Below, piece after piece: positions 35,736-47,391 of a stretch of DNA of 64,000 bases. Position numbers and translations under genes: made by a program. The notes below the pieces were generated by a model. That model worked only from the letters and a program-made list of their open reading frames with translations. It did not search any database and was not told the DNA's origin. Source of the DNA: Martinezella rhizogenes (lineage in GTDB: Bacteria > Pseudomonadota > Alphaproteobacteria > Rhizobiales > Rhizobiaceae); NCBI RefSeq assembly GCF_027460065.1, contig NZ_JAPYZZ010000006.1:62001-126000 (forward strand), in the 5' to 3' direction. Every line of letters begins with the position of its first letter. Position 1 is the first letter of the stretch.

Positions 35736-36477
35736 AAGCAGCGCAGATCTTCAGAAACGTCTCCGCGCGCAAGCTGGCGCCACCGACAAGAGCACCGTCG
35801 ACGTTTTCAAGGCCGAGAATCTCGGCAGAATTTTCCGGTTTAACCGATCCACCATAGACGATTGATACTTCGGTACCACCGGATCCATACGCATCCGTCA
35901 GACTGCCACGAATGGCCCTGTGAGCAGACAGGATTTCATTGCCGTCCGGGATGCGGCCTGTGCCAATGGCCCACAAAGGCTCATAAGCGATCACCAGGTG
36001 GTCATGTTCGGATTTGGAGGGTAAGCCGTCACGCAACTGCTTTTCGAGGACTGCAATGGTCTCGTTGCCGATACGCTCTGCCTCCGTTTCGCCGACGCAA
36101 ATGACCGGAGTCAATCCAACGCTAAGGGCGATCTCAGCCTTGCGCTTGACGATCAGGTCTGACTCGCCGCGGTACTGTCGTCGCTCGGAATGTCCGAGGA
36201 TGACGAAGCGGGCACCGCAATCCACGATCATTCGAGCCGAGATGTCGCCGGTATAGGCACCGCTTTGTTCAGAGCTGCAGTCCTGTGCGCCAAGCGACAG
36301 TCGGGTGCCGACCGTGATGTTCGCAGCTGCGTGCAGCAAGGTGGCCGGAGGACAAATGACAATATCGGCTCGGAGCTCGCCAACATTCCGGGCAATTTTT
36401 TCGATTTCAGCGAGATCGGCCGCGATCCCATTCATTTTCCAGTTGCCGATCACCAATTGGCGGGAATCAATAGCCAT
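35725..36477 (-). CDS. tpiA: Triose-phosphate isomerase
   Basis: Interconverts dihydroxyacetone phosphate and glyceraldehyde-3-phosphate. All catalytic segments are present: Lys in NWKMNG (residue 16 region), His in ILGHSERR, Glu in AYEPLWAIGTG, and the phosphate-binding loop YGGSVKPENSAEIL. The ATG at 36477 (250 residues, the usual size) has GAGGCGAG upstream; an ATG at 36495 would overlap the fba stop by one base. It is the last gene of the fbp-fba-tpi unit. Given glpK and glpD further upstream, it would process DHAP made from glycerol. Probably a second copy besides a chromosomal one. Confidence 0.95.
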   Translation of the reverse strand: MAIDSRQLVIGNWKMNGIAADLAEIEKIARNVGELRADIVICPPATLLHAAANITVGTRLSLGAQDCSSEQSGAYTGDISARMIVDCGARFVILGHSERRQYRGESDLIVKRKAEIALSVGLTPVICVGETEAERIGNETIAVLEKQLRDGLPSKSEHDHLVIAYEPLWAIGTGRIPDGNEILSAHRAIRGSLTDAYGSGGTEVSIVYGGSVKPENSAEILGLENVDGALVGGASLRAETFLKICAASRT

Positions 36478-36494
36478 GACTTGGGCTCGCCTCA

Positions 36495-37535
36495 TTAGGG
36501 TTGGTAACGTTTTGCCATCTCGGCAAGAGGACGGGGCTTAATAGCAGAAGCATGCCCTGCCGCACCGAACTGTTGGTAGCGGTCACCGCAGACAGTGGCC
36601 ATAGCTTCGATTCCCGGGGCCAGATACTTCCGCGGGTCGAATTCGCCGGGATGGAGCGCAAACACGCGCCGGATCGCGCCGGTGAATGCCATTTTAAGAT
36701 CCGTATCGACATTGACCTTGCGAACGCCATGCCGGATGCCTTCCTGGATTTCTTCGACCGGAACACCCCAGGTGGGCTTTACCTCACCGCCGTGGGCATT
36801 GATGATCTCCTGTAGTTCCTGTGGCACGGATGACGATCCGTGCATAACAAGATGGGTGTTTGGCAGGCGCGCGTGAATCTCTTTCAGCCGTTTGATTGAG
36901 AGGATGTCGCCATCTGGCTTGCGGGAGAATTTGTAAGCGCCGTGCGAGGTGCCGATTGCAATGGCGAGCGCGTCCACCTTGGTCAGGCGTACGAACTCGG
37001 CCGCCTCCTCCGGATTGGTCAAAAGCATGTCGCGGCTCAATTCGCCGTCAAAGCCATGCCCGTCCTCTGCTTCGCCCCGCCCGCTTTCCAGTGAGCCGAG
37101 ATGGCCGATCTCACCTTCGACGGACACACCGACCAGGTGCGCCATCTCCGCGACTTTCGCGGTAACAGCGACATTGTCTTCGAAGCTCAGGGGGGTACGG
37201 CCGTCGTCAGAAAGGGATCCATCCATCATCACCGACGAGAAGCCAGCCAGAATTGCGGAGAGGCAGGTCGAAGGCGAATTGCCATGGTCCTGATGCATAC
37301 AGACGGGGATATGCGGATACTTCTCGATCGCGGCCCGGATCAGGTGAGAGAGCGTCTCGTCGCCGGCAAAGGCACGCGCGCCGCGGCTTGCCTGCATGAT
37401 GACAGGACTGTTGGTGCGATCAGCCGCCTTCATGATGGCAAGCATTTGCTCCATGTTGTTCACGTTGAACGCCGGAACGGCGTAGTCGTTCTCGGCCGCG
37501 TGGTCGAGCAATTGGCGAAGTGTGACGAGAGCCAT
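36495..37535 (-). CDS. fba: Class II fructose-bisphosphate aldolase
   Basis: Condenses DHAP and glyceraldehyde-3-phosphate to fructose-1,6-bisphosphate, or the reverse. 346 residues. Zinc ligands and catalytic residues typical of class II are visible: [42 protein letters not shown] and [11 protein letters not shown]. This is the CbbA-like (class IIB) type common in rhizobia. The ATG abuts the TAA of fbp with no gap, so translation is likely coupled. Its direction with fbp suggests gluconeogenic use. Confidence 0.95.
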   Translation of the reverse strand: MALVTLRQLLDHAAENDYAVPAFNVNNMEQMLAIMKAADRTNSPVIMQASRGARAFAGDETLSHLIRAAIEKYPHIPVCMHQDHGNSPSTCLSAILAGFSSVMMDGSLSDDGRTPLSFEDNVAVTAKVAEMAHLVGVSVEGEIGHLGSLESGRGEAEDGHGFDGELSRDMLLTNPEEAAEFVRLTKVDALAIAIGTSHGAYKFSRKPDGDILSIKRLKEIHARLPNTHLVMHGSSSVPQELQEIINAHGGEVKPTWGVPVEEIQEGIRHGVRKVNVDTDLKMAFTGAIRRVFALHPGEFDPRKYLAPGIEAMATVCGDRYQQFGAAGHASAIKPRPLAEMAKRYQP

Positions 37536-38543
37536 TTACGAGGCGATCTCCTCTTGCAGATGATGGGATTGATGGAATTCTGTCAGACGTTCGACTTCGA
37601 TACTCGAGCCAAGCAGAACCGAAACGCGTTGGTGGTGGCCTTGCGGTTGGATCGCGAGAATGTCTTCGGTCCCTGTGGAGGCAGCACCGCCTGCCGCCTC
37701 GATCAGAAAAGCCATCAGATTGGCCTCATACATGAGCCGCAGTTTGCCGCCGCTTTGGCGGTTGGACTCGTCTGCGGGATAGAGAAAGACACCGCCGCGC
37801 GTCAGAATGCGGTGGACGTCCGCGACCATCGAGGCTGTCCAGCGCATATTGAAATCTCGTCCACGCGGTCCTGTGCTTCCGGCGAGGCATTCATCGACAT
37901 AGCGGCGGATCGGTTCGTCCCAAAAACGCTGACGTGAAGCATTGATGGCGAATTCATTCGTCTCCTGGGGAACACGCATGCACACATCCGTGAGCTTAAA
38001 GGACCCGTCGGACGGATCCAGTGTGAAGCCGACCACGCCGACTCCAAAGGTGATCACGAAGAGGGTCGATGGGCCGTAGATGGCATATCCGGCGCAAAGA
38101 TACTCACGCCCTGTTCGCAGTACGCTGCGATCGCCGTCGGCCAGAACCTTGCTCACAGCAAAGATCGAGCCGACAGAGAGGTTCACCTCGAGATTCGACG
38201 AACCGTCGAGAGGATCGACATAAAGGGTTAGATCTCCCGCGGACGGCGCCTTCAGCCACGCGACGTCCTCGACCTCCTCGGAAACATATGCCGCAAGCGA
38301 GGTGGCGCTGGCGCATGTTTTCCGAAACACGCGGTCGGCCAGAACGTCGAGCAGCTTCTGATCTTCTCCTTGGACATTCGTCGTGCCGGCGCTACCGATA
38401 TGGTTTTGAAACGCTGCGTCCTTGAGGTGATTGGCAACAATGATCGCCGAGCTTGCAATTCTCTCGACCAATGCCGCAAGGGCCGAATCGACCTTCATTT
38501 CGCGGAGATAGGCGTCAAGTTCGGTATCTGTTGTCGTCGTCAT
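37536..38543 (-). CDS. fbp: Fructose-1,6-bisphosphatase, class I
   Basis: Hydrolyses fructose-1,6-bisphosphate to fructose-6-phosphate, the committed gluconeogenic step. 335 residues from the ATG at 38543, matching the family length; a GTG at 38618 would add 25 unlikely residues. Metal and substrate motifs: VSEEVED, LYVDPLDGSSNLEVNLSVG and the later FLYPADESNRQSGGKLRLMYE. The ribosome binding site is weak. It follows the chemoreceptor gene after 99 bases and is fused head-to-tail with fba. Confidence 0.95.
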   Translation of the reverse strand: MTTTTDTELDAYLREMKVDSALAALVERIASSAIIVANHLKDAAFQNHIGSAGTTNVQGEDQKLLDVLADRVFRKTCASATSLAAYVSEEVEDVAWLKAPSAGDLTLYVDPLDGSSNLEVNLSVGSIFAVSKVLADGDRSVLRTGREYLCAGYAIYGPSTLFVITFGVGVVGFTLDPSDGSFKLTDVCMRVPQETNEFAINASRQRFWDEPIRRYVDECLAGSTGPRGRDFNMRWTASMVADVHRILTRGGVFLYPADESNRQSGGKLRLMYEANLMAFLIEAAGGAASTGTEDILAIQPQGHHQRVSVLLGSSIEVERLTEFHQSHHLQEEIAS

Positions 38544-38642
38544 GTCGATATTCAGCCTATCGCGTGCATCCGCGGGGGATCCGATTTTGTTCAATCTTTC
38601 AGGACGGCGCGGTGTCACGCCGTCCGCAGCATAGTGGCCGCC

Positions 38643-40844
38643 TCAGGCCACGCGTTGGTTTCCGGGAGCCTGGCTCGGGATCACGGTCGGTGTTGCCTCG
38701 GTCTCCCCGACCTTCACACTTGAGAAACCCGCCTCTTGTCCATTTCCTTCGATCCTGAACTGCAGCACGAGTGCGAGCAGGCTGTCGGCCTGCGAGGCGA
38801 GTTCGCGGCTTGCCGCCGTCGTCTCCTCGACCATCGCCGCGTTATGCTGCGTCATCTGATCCATCTGATTGACGGTGGCGTTGACCCCTTGCAGTGCGCT
38901 CGACTGATCATGGCTACCGCGGGCGATCGTCTCGACATGCTGGCTGATGGTCACAATCTGCGTGCTGATCTGCGACAGGACCGCGCCGGTTTCCTGAACC
39001 AGATGCGAGCCCGTAGTGACCTCGGCCGTCGACTTGTTGATGAGGGCCTTGATTTCTTTGGCAGCCTTCGCCGAGCGTTGCGCCAGTTCGCGCACTTCCT
39101 GGGCAACGACGGCAAAGCCCTTGCCGGCATCACCGGCGCGGGCAGCTTCCACGCCGGCATTCAGCGCCAGGAGATTGGTCTGGAAGGCGATCTCGTCAAT
39201 GACACCGGTGATCTGTTCGATCTGGCGGGAGGCCTCCTCGATCCGGCCCATCGCGTCGATCGCATTGTTGACGACGACGGCGGAGTCGTCGGCGCTGCGC
39301 TTGGCCTGGCGCACAATCTGATCGGCATCCTTGGCGCGCTCGGCCGACGAGCGGACCGTGACGGTGATCTCGTCGACGGCGGCGGCCGTTTCTTCGAGCG
39401 AGGCCGCCTGCTGCTCGGTACGTCTGGCAAGATCCTCTGCTGCCTCGGCCATCTGGTTGCCGTTACCCTGGATCATTTCGACATTGTCGCGGATCTGGCG
39501 CATCGTCGCCTGCAGCCGCATCATCGAACCGTTGAAATCCTGACGGAGCTGGTCGAGCTCTCCATCGAGCGGATGGGAGATAGTTACCGTCAAATCGCCA
39601 CTGGCAAGCTTGTGCAAACCGCTTGCAATCGCATCAACCGCTTGACTGATGGCAGCCGCATCGCGGGTCTTACGCAGGTCGTCTTCCTGTCGCTGTTGTC
39701 TTACCAGCGTCCGCGACTGCTCCGCATCACTTTCCACGCGGATCTTTTCCAGAGCGTTGTGCCGGAACACGTCCAAAGCCCTTGCCATTTCCCCGATCTC
39801 GTCGCGCTTCTCGGTGCTGCCGATATTTTCATCGAGCTTGCCTGACGCAACCGCCTTCATCGACGCCGTCAGCGCTTCGATTGGTGTCTTGATCGTTCTG
39901 ATCAGCAGGAAACCTGCCAGGCAGCCGAAGAGCAGCGCAATCATCGTCGTTGTGAGCGATATGGTTTGCGCCCGATCCTGGGCGGTGGTGGCATGATCAC
40001 GCTGGACCTGGGCAAACTCCAGGATCTTGTTCCAGGCGTCGTTCATGCTGGCGCTGGCAGCCTCGAAGGCTGCGTCGCGAGCTCTCACCCTGACGAGAAG
40101 CTGGTCAAACCTGTCCTGAGCCTGGCCGATGACAGCGATCGCCTTGTCGGCCAATTCCTGGATGGGGCCGTTGCCGGCGTGCTGTTCCTTGACCTTGCCG
40201 AGATAGAAGCCGAGCCCTTTGAAGCGCCCTTTCACCTTCTTGAGGGTATCTTCGTTCATGCCCCCCAGGAAGTCGGAGGCTGCAATGCGCAGTTCGTAGT
40301 TCATCGCATTGATCTTGTTCAGCGTCTCCACGGTGGCCGCCTGTGCGGCTGCCTGATCGGCAGGGATATTCAAATAGGTCTGAAGCTTCGACTGCACATC
40401 CGACAGCGTAGCGAGATCGGTGCTGATCTGATCTCGAAGCTTGCGTTCGTCGCTATGCATCTCCCAAAGGCTATCGATCTTACCGGAGACCTCCTTGGCG
40501 ATCGTCGCGGCGCCAACCAGGCTCCGTCGTTCATCATCCTCATGCGCAAACGACAAGCTCGTCGATATCTTGGCGCCCTGGTCGGCAAGAAGCGCCTTCA
40601 GAGCGTCACGTTTGGCCTCGGTTGCTTCGAGCAGGAACGAGTTCATTCCATCTTGCGCCTGCTTGATCGCCGACAAGGTAACCATTCCGCTTGAGCTGCT
40701 CGCCAGCTGGCTGTTCAGCATATTGCCGGACAGATAGTTGACGAGGCTCAGGCCGACAATGCCGACAAGTATCGGCGTCAAAAGACAAAATATCTTTGTC
40801 CGGATCGGCCCGCGAAGCAGCACATAGTTGAGATGAATGCCCAT
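38643..40844 (-). CDS. Methyl-accepting chemotaxis protein, helical sensor type
   Basis: Chemoreceptor of 733 residues: transmembrane helix near 17-38, helical periplasmic domain of about 265 residues (HBM-like), second transmembrane helix near 310, HAMP ([20 protein letters not shown]), a second HAMP-like segment, and the signalling tip [25 protein letters not shown]. No CheR-docking pentapeptide. GGTGGAG lies four bases before the ATG. It is inserted between adk and fbp and has its own operator-like site 31 bases upstream, so it probably starts a unit that includes fbp-fba-tpi. Its last third is nearly identical at DNA level to the receptor at 61610. Confidence 0.93.
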   Translation of the reverse strand: MGIHLNYVLLRGPIRTKIFCLLTPILVGIVGLSLVNYLSGNMLNSQLASSSSGMVTLSAIKQAQDGMNSFLLEATEAKRDALKALLADQGAKISTSLSFAHEDDERRSLVGAATIAKEVSGKIDSLWEMHSDERKLRDQISTDLATLSDVQSKLQTYLNIPADQAAAQAATVETLNKINAMNYELRIAASDFLGGMNEDTLKKVKGRFKGLGFYLGKVKEQHAGNGPIQELADKAIAVIGQAQDRFDQLLVRVRARDAAFEAASASMNDAWNKILEFAQVQRDHATTAQDRAQTISLTTTMIALLFGCLAGFLLIRTIKTPIEALTASMKAVASGKLDENIGSTEKRDEIGEMARALDVFRHNALEKIRVESDAEQSRTLVRQQRQEDDLRKTRDAAAISQAVDAIASGLHKLASGDLTVTISHPLDGELDQLRQDFNGSMMRLQATMRQIRDNVEMIQGNGNQMAEAAEDLARRTEQQAASLEETAAAVDEITVTVRSSAERAKDADQIVRQAKRSADDSAVVVNNAIDAMGRIEEASRQIEQITGVIDEIAFQTNLLALNAGVEAARAGDAGKGFAVVAQEVRELAQRSAKAAKEIKALINKSTAEVTTGSHLVQETGAVLSQISTQIVTISQHVETIARGSHDQSSALQGVNATVNQMDQMTQHNAAMVEETTAASRELASQADSLLALVLQFRIEGNGQEAGFSSVKVGETEATPTVIPSQAPGNQRVA
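38775..39552 (-). repeat. Near-identical direct repeat, copy 1 (chemoreceptor signalling domain)
   Basis: About 778 bases matching 61676-62453 at a constant offset of 22,901 bases, in the same orientation. In the first 330 bases I count about a dozen differences, so identity is about 96 percent. Homology stops abruptly near 39553. Confidence 0.85.
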
Positions 40845-40874
40845 TGTTCTCCACCCAAGATAACGAGGTTCATT

Positions 40875-40897
40875 AATAATTATTCTGAGTGAATGAA
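40875..40897. promoter_or_regulatory. Operator-like 23-bp site, copy 2 of 3
   Basis: AATAATTATTC, five bases TGAGT, then GAATGAA. It lies in the 86-base gap between adk and the chemoreceptor, 31 bases before the chemoreceptor start, close enough to overlap a promoter or the transcription start. Confidence 0.7.
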
Positions 40898-40930
40898 TAT
40901 TGCGTAAAGTTGATTTCAGATCAGAAATGT

Positions 40931-41515
40931 TCAGGTTTGTTCGACAGCGTCATCCTGTAGGATTTGCAAAATCCGGTCCGTTACCTCGTCGGGAGCAGCT
41001 AGACCATCGATCATGAAAAACGGTGATCTTGGTCTATAGAAATCAGATACCGAAAGTGTTTCTGCCCGGTATGCCTTTAGTCGCAACCGCAAAGTCTGAG
41101 CATTATCATCGGCGCGCTGTACGCCGGCGGACTCCGCTGCTCTCCGGCAAATCCGGTCGTAGAGCTCCTCCTCCGGAACGACTAGCTCGATCACCGCCGT
41201 TAGTGCGTCGAAGCCGAGCGCTTGTTCCAAAACAAGGGCCTGCGCAATTGTTCGCGGAAATCCATCGAGCACAAACCCGTTTTGAGCTTCCGGGGACCTG
41301 ACCCGACTAACGACGATCGACGAGATGATGTCGTCCGAAACAAGGCCCCCCGCTTTCATCGTTGCTTCCACCGACAGACCAAGCGGCGTGCCCGCCTTGA
41401 CCTCCGCCCGCAAAATGTCCCCAGTCGACAGATGCGGTATGTCGAACCGTTCGCAAATCCGCTTGGCTTGGGTCCCTTTTCCGGACCCGGGCGGGCCCAT
41501 CAGTATGAGTTTCAT
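40931..41515 (-). CDS. adk: Adenylate kinase, short LID type
   Basis: Converts AMP and ATP to two ADP. 194 residues with P-loop [20 protein letters not shown], the AMP-site FVLDGFPRT and [14 protein letters not shown]. The zinc-binding LID of the long form is absent, as in other alphaproteobacterial short forms. It starts nine bases after the acs stop with TAGGAGGT as ribosome binding site. Pairing with acs makes sense because Acs releases AMP. Probably an accessory copy of a chromosomal housekeeping gene. Confidence 0.95.
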   Translation of the reverse strand: MKLILMGPPGSGKGTQAKRICERFDIPHLSTGDILRAEVKAGTPLGLSVEATMKAGGLVSDDIISSIVVSRVRSPEAQNGFVLDGFPRTIAQALVLEQALGFDALTAVIELVVPEEELYDRICRRAAESAGVQRADDNAQTLRLRLKAYRAETLSVSDFYRPRSPFFMIDGLAAPDEVTDRILQILQDDAVEQT

Positions 41516-41524
41516 GCGGACCTC

Positions 41525-43483
41525 CTAGGCGGCTTCGGCTCTGTTCTGCCGGTTGGCAATCAGGTCATCGACAACAGCGGGATCTGCCAGCGTTGAGGTA
41601 TCACCGAGCGCCCCGAAATCGTCTTCGGCGATCTTGCGCAGGATGCGGCGCATGATCTTGCCGGAGCGGGTTTTCGGAAGACCCGGCGCAAACTGGATCT
41701 TGTCGGGGGTTGCGATCGGGCCGATCTCGGCGCGCACATGCTTGACCAGCTCCTGACGCAACGCGTCGTTGCCGTCTTGTCCGGCCATAAGAGTGACGTA
41801 GCAATAGATGCCCTGACCCTTGATGTTGTGCGGATAACCGACGACGGCGGCCTCGGATACGAGGTGATGCGAAACCAAAGCGGATTCAACTTCCGCTGTG
41901 CCGAGACGGTGACCGGACACATTCAGCACGTCGTCGACGCGCCCGGTGATCCAGTAATAGCCATCCTCGTCACGCCTGCAGCCGTCGCCGGTAAAATACT
42001 TGCCCTTGTAAGTGGAGAAGTAGGTCTGGATAAAGCGCTCGTGGTCGCCGTAGACCGTACGCATCTGGCCCGGCCAGCTGTCGGCAATCACGAGATTGCC
42101 GTCGGCGGCCCCCTCGATGAGCTTGCCTTCGGCGTCGACGAGCTCCGGCTTGATACCGAAGAAAGGCAGGGTGGCGGAGCCGGGCTTCAGGTCGGTCGCG
42201 CCCGGCAGCGGCGTGATCATGATGCCGCCGGTTTCTGTCTGCCACCAGGTATCGACGATCGGCGAGCGGCCCTCGCCGACTGTATGATAGTACCACTCCC
42301 AGGCTTCCGGATTAATGGGTTCGCCGACCGAGCCGAGCAGCCGGAGACTGGAGCGACTGGAGCGCTTGACGAAATGATCGCCGGCGCCCATCAGCGAGCG
42401 GATCGCCGTCGGCGCGGTGTAGAAAATGCTGACCTGGTGCTTGTCGATAACATCCCAGAAGCGGCCGGCATCCGGGAAGGTCGGGACGCCTTCGAACATC
42501 AATGTCGTCGCGCCGTTGGCGAGCGGCCCGTAGACGATATAGGAGTGACCCGTGACCCAGCCGACATCGGCCGTGCACCAGTATATATCGCCGGGTCGAT
42601 AATCGAACACGCATTCATGCGTCATCGAGGCATAAATGAGATAGCCGCCGGTCGTGTGCAGCACGCCCTTCGGTTTGCCGGTCGAACCGGAGGTATAGAG
42701 GATGAACAGCGGATCTTCCGCATTCATCGGCTCCGGCGCGCAGTCGGTAGAAACCGTTTCGGCCTCGTCGTGGTACCAGAGGTCGCGGCCAGACGCCCAG
42801 GCGACTTGCCCGCCGGTGCGTCGGACCACCAGCACATCCGTGACGAAGACATGATCGCGTGCGGCAATATCGATTGCCTTGTCTACATTGGCTTTCAGCG
42901 GAACCGCTTTGCCGCCCCGCAGGCCCTCGTCGCAGGTGATGACGAAGGTCGATGCGCAGTCAACGATACGACCGCCCAGTGCTTCCGGACTGAAGCCGCC
43001 GAAGACGACAGAATGGATCGCGCCAATGCGTGTGCAGGCTAGCATCGCATAGGCCGCTTCCGGCACCATCGGCATATAGATGGTCACGCGGTCACCCTTC
43101 TTGACGCCATGCTTCTTCAGCACATTGGCGAAACGACAGACATGCCCGTAGAGCTCGTTGTAGGTGATCCTCTTGTCGATCGAAGGATCGTCGCCTTCCC
43201 AGATGATGGCGACCTTGTCGCCGTTGCTCTCGAGGTGGCGGTCGATGCAATTGTATGAGACGTTGGTCTCACCGTCCTCGAACCATTTGATCGAGACAGC
43301 GCCAGCAAAGGACGTGTTCTTGACCTTGGTGTAGGGTTTGAACCAGTCGATGCGCTTGCCGTGTTCGCCCCAGAACTGCTCCGGGTTCGCAACGCTTTCC
43401 TGATACCATTCCTCGTATTTGGGCCTATCGATTAGCGCATGGTTTTCCACCGGCTTGGCAACCGGGTAAATCTTTTCCGACAT
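41525..43483 (-). CDS. acs: Acetyl-CoA synthetase (AMP-forming)
   Basis: Activates acetate to acetyl-CoA with ATP, giving AMP and pyrophosphate. 652 residues from the ATG at 43483 (GGGGAG five bases upstream), the same length as E. coli Acs. Motifs: [19 protein letters not shown] (AMP-binding P-loop), [26 protein letters not shown] and the acetylation-site segment [16 protein letters not shown] near the C-terminus. Between glpD (68-base gap) and adk (nine-base gap), in one direction. Confidence 0.96.
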   Translation of the reverse strand: MSEKIYPVAKPVENHALIDRPKYEEWYQESVANPEQFWGEHGKRIDWFKPYTKVKNTSFAGAVSIKWFEDGETNVSYNCIDRHLESNGDKVAIIWEGDDPSIDKRITYNELYGHVCRFANVLKKHGVKKGDRVTIYMPMVPEAAYAMLACTRIGAIHSVVFGGFSPEALGGRIVDCASTFVITCDEGLRGGKAVPLKANVDKAIDIAARDHVFVTDVLVVRRTGGQVAWASGRDLWYHDEAETVSTDCAPEPMNAEDPLFILYTSGSTGKPKGVLHTTGGYLIYASMTHECVFDYRPGDIYWCTADVGWVTGHSYIVYGPLANGATTLMFEGVPTFPDAGRFWDVIDKHQVSIFYTAPTAIRSLMGAGDHFVKRSSRSSLRLLGSVGEPINPEAWEWYYHTVGEGRSPIVDTWWQTETGGIMITPLPGATDLKPGSATLPFFGIKPELVDAEGKLIEGAADGNLVIADSWPGQMRTVYGDHERFIQTYFSTYKGKYFTGDGCRRDEDGYYWITGRVDDVLNVSGHRLGTAEVESALVSHHLVSEAAVVGYPHNIKGQGIYCYVTLMAGQDGNDALRQELVKHVRAEIGPIATPDKIQFAPGLPKTRSGKIMRRILRKIAEDDFGALGDTSTLADPAVVDDLIANRQNRAEAA

Positions 43484-43551
43484 GAAAACTCCCCAAAAAA
43501 AATCTAGTGACCGGCCGCCACGACCTGCGCGCTGCGAGCGGTCAAACAATC

Positions 43552-45087
43552 TCATTGTGCGGCCACTTGACGCTGGACAATTTCAGAAATGAAATGGTCG
43601 AGGCGGGACACTTCACTATGGCTGAGGTGCAGCCCCTTCTTAGAGCGCCGCCAAAGAATGTCGTTCGTCGTGCGTGCCCATTCATGCTGCATGAGGTAGA
43701 GCACCTCGGCTTCGTAGAGGTCGGACCCGAACAGCCGGCCGAGATCCTCGATCTTTTGTGCATTGCCGAGAAGAACAGATGCTCTGGTGCCATACCTGCG
43801 CACAAGCCGGCGTGCATGCGAAGCCGCGAGGAACGGATAGCTCTTGCAGAGCTTTGCAACCTCCGCTTCGTAACCTTGAACCGGAAAATCCCCACCCGGC
43901 AGATGGCTCTTGGCCGTCCACGGAGCACCCTTCACGCCAATCGCACCGCCGATCTTCTCCAGAGCATGTTCGGCTAGGCGCCGGTAGGTGGTGAGCTTGC
44001 CGCCGAAGACATTGAGAAGCGGCGCATCGCTGCCACCCTTACCGATGCCCCCGTCGAGTTGAAGCACGTAATCGCGGGTCGCCTCCTGCGCCTTCGAGGC
44101 GCCGTCGTTGAAAAGTGGGCGGATCCCCGAATAGGTCCAGACGATATCGTCTTGTCTGACCGGCTCCTTAAAATATTCGCTCGCCGCCTTGCAAAGATAG
44201 TCCGTCTCTTCTTGAGATATCCTGACATCTTTTGGATCGCCGCTATAGTCGCGGTCGGTGGTCCCGATCAGCGTGAACTCGTCCTCATAGGGAATGGCGA
44301 AGATGATACGATTGTCGGGGTTCTGGAAGAAATAGGCCCGTGGCCCCTCGAACTTCTTTTTCACCACGATATGACTGCCTTGGACGAGGCGGACATTTTG
44401 CGCCTCGTTCTTGCCGAACGCGCCGCGGATCACATGATCTACCCAGGGACCGGCCGCATTGACGAGCATACGCGCCTGATGAACCCCGGCGATCCCGGAG
44501 ACCGTATCCACCGTCTCGATCGTCCAGAGCCCGTTTTCGCGCCGTGCCGCGACCACTTTGGTGCGCGGCATGATCAGCGCACCCTTGTCGCTAGCATCGC
44601 GGGCGTTCAACACCACCAGGCGGGCATCGTCGACCCAACCGTCGGAATATTCAAAGGCCTTGGCAAACAGCGCCTTCAGCGGCTGGCCAGCGGGATCTTT
44701 TTTCATATCCAGCGTCGCTGTCGGCGGCAGGAGCTTGCGACCGCCGAGATGGTCGTAGAGAAAGAGACCAAGCCGGATGAGCCAGGCAGGGCGGATGCCA
44801 CCCTTGTGGTAGGGCAACACGAAGCGCATCGGCCAGATGATGTGCGGCGCCATCGCCCAGAGCACTTCGCGTTCCATCAGCGCTTCACGCACCAGCCGGA
44901 ACTCGTAATGCTCGAGATAGCGCAAACCCCCGTGGATGAGCTTCGTGGCACCCGACGACGTACCGGAGGCAAAATCATTCATCTCAGCCAGCGCCACCGA
45001 ATAGCCGCGGCCAACAGCGTCACGCGCGATCCCACAGCCGTTGATACCGCCGCCGATTACGAACAGGTCATGGATCTTGTCTTGCAT
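43552..45087 (-). CDS. glpD: Glycerol-3-phosphate dehydrogenase (FAD)
   Basis: Membrane-associated flavoenzyme oxidising glycerol-3-phosphate to DHAP and passing electrons to quinone. 511 residues from the ATG at 45087 (GGGAGA upstream). FAD-binding [21 protein letters not shown] at the N-terminus, then the family segments [21 protein letters not shown] and [22 protein letters not shown] start at 45153 or 45108 would overlap glpK and is not needed. Seventeen bases separate it from glpK. Confidence 0.95.
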   Translation of the reverse strand: MQDKIHDLFVIGGGINGCGIARDAVGRGYSVALAEMNDFASGTSSGATKLIHGGLRYLEHYEFRLVREALMEREVLWAMAPHIIWPMRFVLPYHKGGIRPAWLIRLGLFLYDHLGGRKLLPPTATLDMKKDPAGQPLKALFAKAFEYSDGWVDDARLVVLNARDASDKGALIMPRTKVVAARRENGLWTIETVDTVSGIAGVHQARMLVNAAGPWVDHVIRGAFGKNEAQNVRLVQGSHIVVKKKFEGPRAYFFQNPDNRIIFAIPYEDEFTLIGTTDRDYSGDPKDVRISQEETDYLCKAASEYFKEPVRQDDIVWTYSGIRPLFNDGASKAQEATRDYVLQLDGGIGKGGSDAPLLNVFGGKLTTYRRLAEHALEKIGGAIGVKGAPWTAKSHLPGGDFPVQGYEAEVAKLCKSYPFLAASHARRLVRRYGTRASVLLGNAQKIEDLGRLFGSDLYEAEVLYLMQHEWARTTNDILWRRSKKGLHLSHSEVSRLDHFISEIVQRQVAAQ

Positions 45088-45104
45088 ATCGGTCTCCCGC
45101 GAGA

Positions 45105-46607
45105 TCATGCGGTTGCGGCATAGGAAAGTGTGCTCGCAACAGCCGCGCGCCATTTGCGATAGCGTCGTGCCCGCTCGTCAGTGTTGAGTTTTGGGGTGAA
45201 GCTGCTCTTCGCCTTCCAGTTTCCTGCGAAGGTCGCAAGATCAGGCCAGACGCCAGCGCGCGCGCCTGCGAGTGCAGCAACTCCCAATGCCGTAGCTTCT
45301 TGGCTCCGTGAGCGTTCGATGACGCTTCCGAGGCAGTCCGCCAAGGCCTGCATCGCCCAATCGCTGCCCGACAAGCCACCATCGACGCGAAGTGTCGCAC
45401 CTCTGACCTCCATCGGATAATCGGAAGCCATGGCTTCGAGGAGATCGCGCGTTTGATAGCAGACGGATTCGAGCGTCGCCCGAGAGAGCTCGGCAATGCC
45501 TGTGCCCCGCGTCAGGCCAAAGATGGCGCCGCGGGCTTGCGAGTTCCAGTGCGGAGCTCCAAGGCCGGTAAATGCAGGGACGAGATAAACGTCTTCCTGC
45601 TCGTCCGCCAAATGCGCCAGTGGGCCGGTTTCAGAGGCTTCCTTGATAATCTTCAGCGAGTCTCGCAACCACTGAACCGCTGCTCCCGCCATGAAGATGG
45701 AGCCTTCCAGCGCGTAGGTGGTCTTGCCCTCAAGACGATATGCGATCGTCGACAGCAGCCGGTTGGACGATCTGACGATCTGGTCACCGGTGTTCAGGAC
45801 AACGAAGCATCCCGTCCCGTATGTCGATTTCAGCATTCCTGGCTTGAGGCAGGCCTGGCCGATTAGGGCCGCCTGCTGGTCTCCCGCAAGAGCCCGTATC
45901 GGGATTTCGGCACCAAAGTGCGCGGCAATCGTCTGGCCGAAGTCATCCGCACAATCCTTGACCTCGGGAAGCAAAGTGCGCGGAACCCTGAATGCCCCCA
46001 GTAATTCGTCATCCCAACGATTCTCACGGATATCGAACAACGATGTCCGCGACGCATTCGTGGCGTCCGTCGCGTGTACAGCGCCGCCGGTGAGCATCCA
46101 GGTCAGATACGTATCGATCGTGCCGCAGAGCAACTCGCCAGCCTCCGCCGCGCGCCGCGCGCCGTCAACGTTGTCCAGAATCCAGGCAATTTTCGTGGCG
46201 GAAAAATACGGGTCGAGCAGGAGGCCGGTCTTCTCTTGTATCAGAGGTCCGAACCCATCGGCACGAAGAACCTCACATGCGCCGAAAGTACGTCGATCCT
46301 GCCAGACAATCGCTGGGTGGATCGGCTTGCCGCTCGACCGCTCCCAGACGAGGCAGGTTTCGCGTTGGTTTGTTATGCCGATCGCCGCGACATCGCGGGT
46401 CTCAATACCTGCGCGGGCGAGAGCGTTACGGGAGGTCTGCAGGACAGATTCCCAGATTTCAGTCGCGTCATGCTCGACCCAACCCGACTTTGGGAAGGAC
46501 TGCGAAATCTCTTTTTGATCAATTGCGATCGGCTGGGCATCTGGGCCGTAGACGATGGCTCGGGAAGACGTTGTCCCCTGGTCGATCGCCAAAATATAGC
46601 CGGACAT
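45105..46607 (-). CDS. glpK: Glycerol kinase
   Basis: Phosphorylates glycerol to glycerol-3-phosphate. 500 residues from the ATG at 46607 (GAGG five bases upstream), the family length; the extension to 46835 is not supported. Motifs: [60 protein letters not shown] and [15 protein letters not shown]. No glycerol facilitator gene is nearby; the neighbouring ABC system may bring in the glycerol-containing substrate. Confidence 0.95.
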   Translation of the reverse strand: MSGYILAIDQGTTSSRAIVYGPDAQPIAIDQKEISQSFPKSGWVEHDATEIWESVLQTSRNALARAGIETRDVAAIGITNQRETCLVWERSSGKPIHPAIVWQDRRTFGACEVLRADGFGPLIQEKTGLLLDPYFSATKIAWILDNVDGARRAAEAGELLCGTIDTYLTWMLTGGAVHATDATNASRTSLFDIRENRWDDELLGAFRVPRTLLPEVKDCADDFGQTIAAHFGAEIPIRALAGDQQAALIGQACLKPGMLKSTYGTGCFVVLNTGDQIVRSSNRLLSTIAYRLEGKTTYALEGSIFMAGAAVQWLRDSLKIIKEASETGPLAHLADEQEDVYLVPAFTGLGAPHWNSQARGAIFGLTRGTGIAELSRATLESVCYQTRDLLEAMASDYPMEVRGATLRVDGGLSGSDWAMQALADCLGSVIERSRSQEATALGVAALAGARAGVWPDLATFAGNWKAKSSFTPKLNTDERARRYRKWRAAVASTLSYAATA

Positions 46608-46686
46608 GGAAGCCTCAAATCTTGGTAACGGAGAAGGACCGCCAGCCGCCTGGGAGGTGGCGCTGGCGGCCGGCGACGGAAGGCTG

Positions 46687-47370
46687 CTAAGCCACAGCTT
46701 TCTTCGCCACTTGAGAGAAGATCGCTTTGACTTTCTCAGCGATTGCCCGACCGAGAGTGATGTTCGTCTCGGCGGAGAAATGGATTCCATCGCAGCCGTC
46801 GGTCTTGACGAATTCGCCTGCATCGAGGAATTCAACCTTCAAGAAATCGGCAAGGGCCTTGTACTGTTTCGCAAGCTCGAGTGACTTCTCGTAACCGCCA
46901 CCGAACATGCCTTCGAACCAAGGATCCGGCATGGGAGCCAGGGGCGGCGGCGAAACGATCAGAAGCTTAGGGGCAGGGTAGGGTGTTCCGATGCCGCCGG
47001 CGCAGGTAAGAACCTGTCCTGCAAGCTTGCCCATGCCATTGGCGATTTCATAAGGTGTGCGACGAAAATAAGACTTAGTGTCGTTGGTGCCGAGCAGAAT
47101 AATGACGAGATCAAGCGGCAGGTGGCTGGCGAGTGCCGTTGGCAGGTAGGCGCTACCGTTTAGCCTGGGATCGTTCGGATCTTCGACGCTGGTGGTGCGG
47201 GCGCTCAGGCCCTCCTCGATGATCGCGTAGCCGTCTCCCAGCGCCGCGGCCATTGCGCCGGTCCAGCGTTGCTCAAAAGGATATCTGAGTGTCGGCGACG
47301 ATTCCGAGACCGGAATCCATCCCCACGTCAGTGAATCCCCAAAACACAATATAGAGCGTTTGTCTTCCAT
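46687..47370 (-). CDS. SGNH/GDSL-family hydrolase (esterase)
   Basis: A 227-residue SGNH hydrolase without signal peptide, so cytoplasmic. Block [12 protein letters not shown] (nucleophile Ser), Gly in the SARTT region, block [14 protein letters not shown] (Asn) and block [12 protein letters not shown] (Asp and His). Closest in style to arylesterase/deacetylase-type SGNH enzymes. GGAGGAG lies seven bases before the ATG. Between the permease gene (21-base gap) and glpK (79-base gap), so it probably cleaves an ester bond in the imported substrate; the paralogue at 52301 supports this. Confidence 0.88.
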   Translation of the reverse strand: MEDKRSILCFGDSLTWGWIPVSESSPTLRYPFEQRWTGAMAAALGDGYAIIEEGLSARTTSVEDPNDPRLNGSAYLPTALASHLPLDLVIILLGTNDTKSYFRRTPYEIANGMGKLAGQVLTCAGGIGTPYPAPKLLIVSPPPLAPMPDPWFEGMFGGGYEKSLELAKQYKALADFLKVEFLDAGEFVKTDGCDGIHFSAETNITLGRAIAEKVKAIFSQVAKKAVA

Positions 47371-47391
47371 ACCGTTACTCCTCCGATACTA

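Noticed and set aside
41738-43042. 434-codon plus-strand ORF
   Set aside because: Antisense to acs, which is full length with all motifs.
44059-45123. 354-codon plus-strand ORF
   Set aside because: Antisense to glpD; no domain.
46608-46835. N-terminal extension of glycerol kinase to 576 aa
   Set aside because: The added 76 residues are Ser/Arg-rich and unlike the family; the internal ATG gives 500 residues with a ribosome binding site.
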